Assembly: GCF_000611645.1 (NCBI RefSeq) | Contig: NW_014012578.1 | Span: forward strand, 6,192-18,187 | DNA: 11,996 bases | Source: Monoraphidium neglectum | Taxonomy: Eukaryota > Chlorophyta > Chlorophyceae > Sphaeropleales > Selenastraceae | Direction of reading: 5' to 3' | In this document: positions 1 to 7,008 of the stretch, piece by piece | Layout: every line of letters starts with the position of its first letter | How positions within the stretch are numbered: position 1 is the first letter of the stretch | The notes under the pieces: generated by a model | Databases searched by the model: none | What the model saw: only the letters and a program-made list of their open reading frames with translations | What the model was told of the DNA's origin: nothing | Program-made: the position numbers and the translations under genes

Positions 1-75
1 CCCCGCCCCCGCCCCCCGCCCTTCACCCTGCCGTCGGCACTGCCATACCCCCCCCACCCCCAAAAAAACTTGCAG

Positions 76-175
76 GTTCTACCGCGCGGCGATGCACTAC
101 ACTGAGGAGTACAGCACCCTGCCCGGCTGGCTGCCCGACGCCTACAACAAGGCCAACCCCCCGAAGGGCCGCTGA
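76..175 (+). CDS. 3'-terminal exon of an unrecognised gene (partial)
   Basis: The window opens in a C-rich, pyrimidine-rich intron that ends in CTTGCAG at 69-75. The exon follows, starting with the last base of a split codon at 76 and reading to a TGA at 173-175. It encodes about 32 residues with a plausible folded-protein composition: FYRAAMHYTEEY, then a Trp/Pro/Tyr-rich stretch, and the C-terminus AYNKANPPKGR. Codon use is strongly G/C-ending (GCC, CTG, AAG, CCC), as in the other genes here. I chose this frame because it is the one that both starts at a clean acceptor and has this codon bias. I do not recognise the protein family from so short a tail. It converges on the ABHD13-type gene on the opposite strand. 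No TGTAA polyadenylation motif was found in the first kilobase downstream. Confidence 0.65.
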
Positions 176-581
176 AGGCCCCCCCGGCCAAGCCGCCCAT
201 CACCAGCTGAGGACCCTCGCCGCCAAGCCCCGCCGTTCAGCACGGCAGGCCGCGCGGCGAGACTGCGATATGGGCGCGTCTGCCCTGCAGCTGCGGCTCT
301 GCCGCTCTGCTGCAGGCAGGCGAGCGTCCGCACAGCCGAGTGCACAACCGAGCGGCGTCCGTGCCGCAGTTCACACAGGACGACACTGGCGACTTGTTCT
401 GCTGGCGCTACAAATCTGCCCTTTCGTGCTCACAACTCGTGGCCTGATGCAGGCTGGTGGGGAGCCCGTGCTGCGGGGGACGGTCGCCGTCTTGGCTGCG
501 CGCGCAGCCCGCGTGCGCCACTTGCTGCCGACTCGAGAAGTCCTTTGTCGTAATAGTATCTTTTTCAGGTTGTTATCTGTG

Positions 582-625
582 GTGCCCCTCGTCCCCTTTT
601 TTTACTACAACCACCAGAGGGGCAC
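582..625. repeat. Inverted repeat, 9-base stem
   Basis: GTGCCCCTC at 582-590 is perfectly matched by GAGGGGCAC at 617-625, with a T-rich 26-base spacer. It sits in the presumed 3' flank of the left-hand gene. A stem this short is expected by chance in GC-rich DNA, so no function is claimed. Confidence 0.4.
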
Positions 626-1694
626 AGCGGCCCTGGTGCTGCGGCGCCCGCCCCCGGCTGGCCACGGCCGCACCCAGGGTGGGCCCCTTGCATTTTTGGG
701 GGGCCGCCACCGGATGCTGATGACGTGTGCGTGACACCGCAGCGTCTCCTCATGGGGCCCCGCTTGCCAAAGGACACTCACTTGACACTTTCACCTGCAG
801 ACGTCCATCTGCTCACTACATGCACCCGCTTTTTCGTGCCCGCGGCGCCGTGCCGAAGAGGGGCCGCCGCGTTTCTACTTTCCTGTTGCTGCGCCGCACG
901 CAGCGTGACGTGCGTGGCGGCCTCGTGCAGCGCTGCAGTCGCGGCGCTGCGGGCTTGCCAGCGTGCAGCGTGGGGTTTACGGGAACCCAGTGGGGGTGCG
1001 AGGCTCTCCGTGGGGCAAAAAAGTTGAAGGCAGCGACTTGACTTATTGGGTGCGGCTGGGCCAACCCTCCGCCAGAGCGCTGGCTTGGCAAAGCCCACCC
1101 TGGCCACCCGCATCCAGGGGGACGGGCATTGTGCAAGTCCCCGAGGCTGTGACATGCTTGACGCGTCGCGCGCGTGGGCTGAGGTGGCATCTCAGCGACA
1201 CCCGGACAGATGCACAAGTACACACACTTGCCTGCTACCCTGCCCCGCAAGAACGGAGCTGCAGACAAGGCCGGAAGCACAGTTCATTGACCTGTTGCGC
1301 CTGGCAGCGCAAAGCGTTTTCATCGTCTTTGGCATCTTGACGCATGCCCTTGCAGTAGCCAGCAGGCGGTTGCAATTCATGTTGTGTATGCCAAAGGTTC
1401 AATTATGCTACCGGTATTTTATGTGTCATTTTGTTTGTCCAGAGTAAAGGAGCGCCGAATCGCCATCAGTGAATGACTGGGGCAACATATCATCATCTAG
1501 AGATGCAGGGGACGAGGGACTGATTCCAACGGGCGACTGCGGGCGCAGCTTCCTGCATGAATGTTGCCTGCGTAGTCCCCGCGTGGCTGTGAGCCGCCTG
1601 GCTGCCCTGTTGAGCAGGACTTCATGTCTTAACCTCGGATGCGTCTGTTGAGCAGGCATGAGCTGCCGCCTTCCCCACGTTCGACTCGACACAT

Positions 1695-1876
1695 CAGCAG
1701 CAGGAACAGCCGCAGCGGCGGCAGCAGCAGCAGCAGCAGCAGCAGCAGCCGCCGAAGCCGCAGCAGCAGCGGCAGCGGCCGCAGCAGAAGCAGCCACAGC
1801 AGAAGCAGCCGCAGCAGAAGCAGCCGCAGCAGAAGCAGCCGCAGCAGCAACACCAGCAGCGGCGCCAGCGCAGCCT
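1695..1876. repeat. (CAG)n tract with 15-base tandem repeat
   Basis: An interrupted CAG/GCA repeat fills this stretch. It includes nine uninterrupted GCA units from 1721. From about 1782 to 1845 there are four copies of a 15-base unit with AGAAG starting at 1786, 1801, 1816 and 1831. The repeat keeps all three forward frames and their reverse complements open, giving poly-Ala with AEAAA units in one frame, Gln-rich PQQKQ units in another and poly-Ser/Arg in the third. This explains the long open frames on both strands here. I see no flanking splice sites or conserved residues that would make any of them a gene. Confidence 0.9.
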
Positions 1877-1923
1877 GAGCTGCCAGCATCAGCAGCACAT
1901 CTGCCAGCGGCACGCTTTGCGCG

Positions 1924-1928
1924 TTACA
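1924..1928 (-). promoter_or_regulatory. Candidate TGTAA polyadenylation signal (ABHD13-type gene)
   Basis: TTACA on the plus strand reads TGTAA on the minus strand. It is the first such motif I found downstream of the hydrolase stop codon at 2676 and would give a 3'UTR of about 750 bases, a normal length for chlorophycean genes. TGTAA is the known signal in Chlamydomonas and relatives. A five-base motif can occur by chance. Confidence 0.4.
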
Positions 1929-2675
1929 AGGTAGTAGACAGGACTTCCCGCTGCAAGATGAAGGCTGGTCATAAAGCTTTCAGCCGGTCAAAGCGCCCAT
2001 CAGTCCTGATCATAACGGACATGAGTCGCGCTTCAGCGCTTGCCGCGCAGGCTGCGGTGCAGCAAAGGATGGGCTGCGGCTAGCTAGGGTTGGGGCGCCC
2101 GCGGAACTGATGCTAGCGCTCATGCTGCCATGGCTCGGCGCAGGATATAGGGCGAGGTGCAGGGGCAGGCATTATGTGGTCTAAGGTGGGGCGATTGGGG
2201 GTTGGCTAGACATGGGGGGGAGGGACGGACGACGTGGGCTGCAAGCAACAAAAGACAGAGCAAGGGGATAAGGTGCGGCAGTCGCGCCCAAGGCAAAGGG
2301 TTCGCGCAGCTGCCGGCAACATCTCGTCGCCGGCCGCACTGCTGGCTCCTGCTTAAACGAGCGGCTTGGGTCGGCGGCGACAGGGCTTGCGTCGGCGTCC
2401 AGGAAGACCCGGGTCCATGGGGGGCCGCCGGGCGCGTGGGCGGCCGCGGCGCCGACAGACGCAGGGGTGTGTGACGCCAAAGGGGGCTGGGGACGCACGC
2501 CGGCGCCCAAACAGTGCGAGCGGCGCGGCCCCAGCCGCCCAACGCGTAGTCAGGGTCGCGTGGCCTGCATGCAGCATAACCCAGCAGCAGCGTGCCTCAA
2601 GTGACAGAGGGCCGCTCGCCCCAATGCCGCAAGCGGCGATGCCGGGCGGGTGCCCGCGTCAACGCGTGTTTCCCG

Positions 2676-2861
2676 TCACGAGTCACCTTCTGCTGCCCCG
2701 GCCCCGCCGCCATCCGCCGTGCCAGCCGCCGCAGCCGCCGCCCGCGCCGCCGCCGCCTCTCCCGCTGCCGCGCGCGCTGCAGCGGACGCAGCAGCCGCCG
2801 CATCGCCCTCCCCCTCCTCCGCCGCGCCGCCGCCGCCGCTGCCGCGCGCCGAGCCCGCCCC
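2676..2861 (-). other. Ala/Gly-rich C-terminal tail of the hydrolase (low complexity)
   Basis: Within the last exon, coding for about residues 307-367, the DNA is almost pure GCC/GCG/GGC-type triplets. It encodes a run dominated by Ala, Gly, Arg and Glu after the RDFLAAHV segment that closes the hydrolase fold. It stays in frame to the TGA at 2676-2678. Such disordered tails are common in chlorophycean proteins. If a splice site were missed, the true C-terminus could be shorter; I saw no convincing donor near the end of the conserved core. Confidence 0.7.
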
Positions 2862-3161
2862 TGTCCCGCGCCGCGTGACAACGTGGGCTGCCAAAAAGTC
2901 CCGCAGGGCCGGCCAGTACAGCTCCTGATTAGTCATGTATGCGTCCATGTGCTGGGAGTCCGGGAACTCCACCCACTCCAGGGTGTTGGCGCGCGCGGCG
3001 TCCTTTAGTCGCAGCATCTGGCTGAAGGGCACCATTTCGTCCTGGGGTGTGTATATGTGTGTGTTGTATGCGTGTATACGTGTGTGTGTGTGTGTGTGAA
3101 TGTGTATGGGGGTGTTCATGTGCGTGTATATGTGTGTATGTGTGAGTGTGTGCGTGTGCGT

Positions 3162-3192
<31 letters not shown>

Positions 3193-5991
3193 CGCAATTG
3201 TCTGAATGTGCGTATTAATGTGTGCGCCTCTACAGGGTGTGAAGAAGTTGGCAGAGGCCGCACGTGCAGGTGATCGAGTGCGCGCGGCCGCCCCGCTCAC
3301 GTGCCGCGACGCCATGAGCAGCAAGGGCACGTCCGTGACCCGCGGCAGCGCGTCAATGTTCTTCCACTTGTTGGTAACCAGCCAGTTCAGGGGGCGGCCG
3401 CTGCCTATCACCAGGCCCAGCGGCGGGAGCACCTGGGCAGGCAGACAAAAGCGGGCGAGGACGTGGGTTGGCTTCAACGGCTCGTAAAGACGCGCGGCCG
3501 CGCGGGCGCGAGCAGCGCTGAGGCGCCGCACTGTCTGGCTGGCGCGGCGCCCCAGAACTCCCGGGTTCCATGAAGGGCCGCACCCCCAGGGACCTTACCC
3601 CCGACCCTGGCCCCTCCCAAACAGGCAGTGTCCCTCCGTACACCCCGTAAACCCCCCAGACACACCACGCCGCCACCGATACACCCATGCGTTGTGGCCC
3701 CCACCTGCGCCGCCATATCCTCCACCGACATGAAGGCATTCTCCACAATGAGGCCGGCCACCTGGGGTCGTGAGGGCCGTTTATATGACTTTTGAGCGAC
3801 GTGACAATAAGATGCCAGGGCCGCGGCACACGAGATGGCCCCATGCTGTTGCATGGGGCGGCATCAACAGGCGGCTGCACGCGGGCGCGCCAGAGGCACT
3901 GAATGGCTGGGCGGCCACGCGAGGCGGCGCGGCGACCAGACTTCTGGGAAACGCGGGGGCTAGCAATCATCCAGGGGGAAGGGCACAACACTAGTGGCCC
4001 CCTGAAGCCTGGGCTGAATCAGACAGCAGCAGCAGCGCCCGGCCGCACCTTGCCCTGGTTCTCCGCAGCCAGGTGGATGGCGACAGCGCCGCCGAGGGAG
4101 CGGCCGAACAGCACGATGCGGCCGGTCGCCACGTCGTCGCGGCCGCAGAGGTGGTCGAGGGCGGCCTTGGGGGTGGGGGGTTGGGGGGTTGGGGGGGACG
4201 AGAGGTTCTGAGGATGGTGGGCGCGGGCGACGCGCCGAGCCTAAAGCGGGCATAGAGTGCCGGCCTGGAGGGGCACGTGGACCCGTAATGTGGCAGACAA
4301 GTCACCGGCACCGCGGCCCGCAGGTGCGCACACTAATCACATTGTTCATGGAGGATAACTCATGCTCAAGCAAAACGTCAGCGCATGCGTGTGCACGCAT
4401 GCGCGCGCGCGCGCACACACACACACACACACACGCACACACAAGCACACAGACACATACAAAAAAGCACTGCACACATTGTGTTTATGCACCTGCCAAG
4501 TGCGCGTACAAAGCCGGCACTCCAACCCACGTCGCCATCCCTGCTGTGTTGCCCTCATCGCCGCCACGCAGCCGCACACGCGCCCCTGCACACAGCCACC
4601 CCCTTGCCCGGCTGCCCAAGCCCTTCGACCCATGAAAATCATGGACCGCCCCCTGCACCACTGCCACACCTGCGCGTCCAGCATGATGCCTGGCTGCTTG
4701 GGCACGCCCTCCGACATGCCGTACCCCCGGTAGCTCAGCGCAAAGATGGGCACCTGGAGCTGCGTCGCCACCAGCCGCAGGAACGGCAGGCGGTGCGACA
4801 TGTTGCCCGCGTTCTCCTGGGCGGCGGGGTCAGCAATGGCAGCGGCTGAGCAGCGGTGAGACAGTCAATGGACGGGGCAGTCGCTGGATCAGAGGCTCGG
4901 CGGAAGACACCACGCCGCCGCAGCGGGCGCCAGCGCCGACGTCGGCCGCCTGCTGCCAGGCGCTCGGCTGCCGCGGCGCGGCGCATCCGCGAGCGTCTCC
5001 CACGGCTCCCGGCGGCCGCGGCGCGCCGCCTGCATGCTGCTGCGCTGGCTGTGCGTTGAACCTTGGGACTGGCAGCACTTGGCCGCACGACGGACAATAC
5101 AGACAACAATCACCGCCAGCACGCCAGGACGGTGTCCTTCATTCAATCCACGCACCTGGAAAAACATGACCATGGGCCGCGTCCGCTTCATCTCGCGCGA
5201 CCAGCCGCGCAGGACCAGCAGCCATGCGTGTAGCCGCGTGCCGTCTGGCGCCGACAGCCAAACGTCCTTTGGGGATGCGAGGGGCGGCGCATGCCCAACA
5301 CCTTGCCTCGCGGGCGGTGAGCTCGACCCTGGGAAGCCCCTGGCCGCGCGCCGCATCCCCCACGCGCTTCATTATACCTGCGCTGCTCAGGCCGTCTTCG
5401 ACAGCCGGAACATCTTTGATGTACCGCCATTTTTGATGCGCAACCACCAAAGGTGGCTAGCCCGTTTTCTACGCCCGCGACAGCCAGCCCTGACACGTCG
5501 CAGCCCAATTGACATCATTTCAAGGGCAGGGGCCGCGCGTTTCTGGTGGCCCCATGGGGCGGCCCAGCTCGCAGGGCGCACCTCTGCATCAAACCCATAC
5601 CGCTCCGGCACGAGCCGCTCGTCGTAATCAGGCACGCCCGGCAGCCGTGGGACGTACAGCTGCACAACAAGGCGTTGGCAGCGGTAGTGATGCGGCCGGA
5701 GAGAGCCGCCCGCGCTCAGTCATGCCGGCGTACACCGCGCAGGAGCGCCACTGTCGCGCGTGAGGCGCCGCAGTGGCAAACGCGGCGTGTCGCGGTGCAT
5801 GCAATCACCGACTCACCAACTTTTCTTGGAAGAAGTATATCAACGCGATCGCCACGCTGGCGACACCCCCAGCCTGCAGCGCGGGCCAAACCACAGTTGA
5901 GATCAGCCTGTGGGCTCCTACTGCCCCTGAAAAGTTCCGAACATGGACTTACCCCGTAGAGAAGCTTGGAAATAATCCCCAGGAGCCCCAT
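2676..5991 (-). CDS. ABHD13: ABHD13/BEM46/WAV2-family alpha/beta-hydrolase, nine exons
   Basis: A serine-hydrolase-fold protein tethered to membranes. Family members are plant WAV2 (root bending), fungal Bem46 and animal ABHD13; their natural substrate is not established. Exons in transcript order: 5953-5991, 5817-5873, 5582-5659, 5156-5266, 4670-4816, 4049-4165, 3705-3761, 3301-3432, 2676-3041. All have GT/AG borders and join without a frame break to give 367 aa. An N-terminal hydrophobic anchor (about residues 14-31) is followed by QEKLLYVPRLPG, DGTRLHAW, FFQENAGN, LSYRGYG and GRSLGG. The likely triad is Ser167, Asp247 (DEMVP) and His277 (SQHMD). The Met at 5991 was chosen because the protein then starts like WAV2; the frame stays open upstream to a Met at 6114. 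The core ends near residue 300, followed by a roughly 67-residue Ala/Gly/Glu tail not usual in the family. All introns are phase 0. Family assignment is firm; exact ends of exon 1 and the tail are less certain. Confidence 0.93.
3050..3196. repeat. (TG)n microsatellite in hydrolase intron 8
   Basis: An imperfect TG/GT repeat with TA and CG variants lies in the intron between exons 8 and 9 (3042-3300). The stretch 3146-3196 is a perfect purine-pyrimidine alternation of 51 bases. On the transcribed RNA it reads (CA)n. Its presence makes a reverse frame of His-Thr repeats that is not a protein. Confidence 0.95.
3838..3859. repeat. Perfect 9-base stem, 4-base loop hairpin in intron 6
   Basis: GCCCCATGC (3838-3846), loop TGTT, then GCATGGGGC (3851-3859). 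It lies inside intron 6 (3762-4048) of the hydrolase gene. The stem is perfect and GC-rich and would be stable in RNA or cruciform DNA. No known element matches it. Confidence 0.7.
4381..4443. repeat. 63-base alternating purine-pyrimidine tract, (CG)n(CA)n, in hydrolase intron 5
   Basis: Every base from 4381 to 4443 alternates purine and pyrimidine: GCGCATGCGTG, then CG repeats, then (CA)n. The CA-rich character continues less perfectly to about 4460. The first 24 bases form a perfect inverted repeat: 11-base arms at 4381-4391 and 4394-4404 around TG. This is classic Z-DNA/cruciform-forming sequence. It lies in intron 5 (4166-4669); on the RNA strand the CA part reads (UG)n. Confidence 0.95.
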
Positions 5992-6351
5992 CCGAGCCTT
6001 GCTCGCCCCCGGCAGCAGTTGTTCTTCTTCGACGCTTTCCAATGCGCGACAATTGCTGAGAGCCGGGCTAGGTGGTCCCGGGTTCACTCTGAGCCCTTGT
6101 GCGTCAGTGCGCACTGTTCGGAGTCAGGGGTGCCAGGGTCGGCAGCTTCCGCGTGGACTGACTGGTGCTGCCCCGCCCTATCCATGTCCACCATATCCGT
6201 CAATGGAATGCCGGTTGGTCCCATGCAGCCCGCTGAGCCCATTTAGCGCCTGCTTGACCTTCTGCGCCGGGCTCACATGCGAGTTTGCAACGACCTTGGC
6301 GCGACTGGCCACAAGGACACCATGGCAAGGGGTGGTGCTCCGGCGATCCTC

Positions 6352-6356
6352 TTACA
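6352..6356 (-). promoter_or_regulatory. Candidate TGTAA polyadenylation signal (BAR gene)
   Basis: TTACA on the plus strand, TGTAA on the minus strand. It is the first one I found downstream of the BAR-protein stop at 7009 and would give a 3'UTR of about 650 bases. The similar placement downstream of the neighbouring hydrolase gene adds some support, but chance remains possible. Confidence 0.4.
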
Positions 6357-6442
6357 GCTACTAAGGCTGAGCGTCAAAATGCGCATGATCAGGGTGAGGT
6401 ACGCAATAGGATCTTGGCACAGAGCAAAAGTGATTGTCAAGT

Positions 6443-6465
6443 GGGGAAGAGAGAGGGAGAGAGAG
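6443..6465. repeat. GA-rich purine tract
   Basis: An unbroken 23-base run of purines made of GA repeats and G runs, lying between the hydrolase and BAR genes. Homopurine runs of this type can adopt triplex structure and are common in promoters, but nothing else here shows a function. Confidence 0.8.
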
Positions 6466-7008
6466 CGGGGGGATGGTCACAAGTATCACGCAGGTCAGCA
6501 CACATGATCATGGGGCAGGTGCTGGTGGCGACGCCTCAACCCGGCAGCCTGGCGCAGGAGCGACAGCGCCAGGGAGGACGTGGTCGCTCAGAGAAAGCAA
6601 CCCAGAAAGGCTGAACGGTGGGGCGCCGAGGGGGGTCGGTCGGTCGGGCGTCGACAGCCCTGCGGCTCTGAATTGAGACGTAAGGATGCACGGAGAAGCA
6701 GCGCGCATATCGTCACGCACATAGAAAAGCAGGCTGCGCGGCGGTTGCAAGGTGCCTGCAGCAACCCCACACCGCATCACGTATCACAGCGCAAACCTTG
6801 GTGTCTCTGTGCCCCCATGGAGGAGACCCCGGCGCGCCACAGCGCCCACTTCTGCAAAGATCTACTCTGCTTGATTAGGATGGTTGCCCTCGCAGCCGCT
6901 TTCGCTGCCGCCCCTGTGCTGCTACCTAGCCCACAAACACCAGGCCCCCGCAGCGGGCTCGCCCGGCACCGGCCCGCGCCAGCCGGCGCCACCCGCGCCG
7001 TGGCCGCC

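Larger units (their letters stand above)
176..2675. other. Convergent intergenic / 3'UTR region
   Basis: This 2.5-kb stretch lies between the ends of two convergent genes. I found no exon with credible splice sites, codon bias or family similarity. The open frames here are long only because the DNA is GC-rich. It should hold the 3'UTR of the left gene and that of the minus-strand hydrolase gene. Visible structure is limited to the triplet-repeat tract at 1695-1876, a possible minus-strand polyadenylation signal at 1924-1928 and a 9-base-stem inverted repeat at 582-625. A small gene with unusual composition cannot be excluded. Confidence 0.6.
5992..7008. other. Intergenic region: hydrolase 5' flank and BAR-gene 3' flank
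   Basis: About 1 kb between two minus-strand genes. It must hold the promoter and 5'UTR of the hydrolase and the 3'UTR of the BAR gene. I saw no clear TATA box, no credible exon and no RNA gene. A 23-base purine run lies at 6443-6465 (GA-rich) and a possible minus-strand polyadenylation motif at 6352-6356. The open frames across this region have no recognisable content. Confidence 0.6.

Noticed and set aside
270..734. 154-codon plus-strand frame after the left gene
   Set aside because: Overlapping frames are equally open on both strands in this GC-rich DNA, and none has splice signals or family similarity. It is most likely 3'UTR or intergenic.
1426..1913. Poly-Ala, poly-Leu and Ser/Arg frames on both strands
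   Set aside because: All derive from the CAG triplet repeat, which has no stop in five of its six readings. An RS-domain-like Ser/Arg frame here is therefore not evidence for a splicing factor.
2929..3531. Long minus-strand frames rich in His-Thr repeats across 2929-3263
   Set aside because: They are read-through of the intronic CA/TG microsatellite. The real coding parts are the two flanking exons (3301-3432 and 2676-3041), which join cleanly at consensus splice sites.
4189..4849. Plus-strand frames with THTHTH runs around 4385-4470
   Set aside because: Translation of the CA microsatellite in hydrolase intron 5 and of antisense exon 5; no independent gene evidence.
5548..5559. 12-base perfect palindrome GCCCCATGGGGC in hydrolase intron 3
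   Set aside because: Too short to be meaningful in GC-rich DNA; it only superficially resembles the intron 6 hairpin at 3838-3859.
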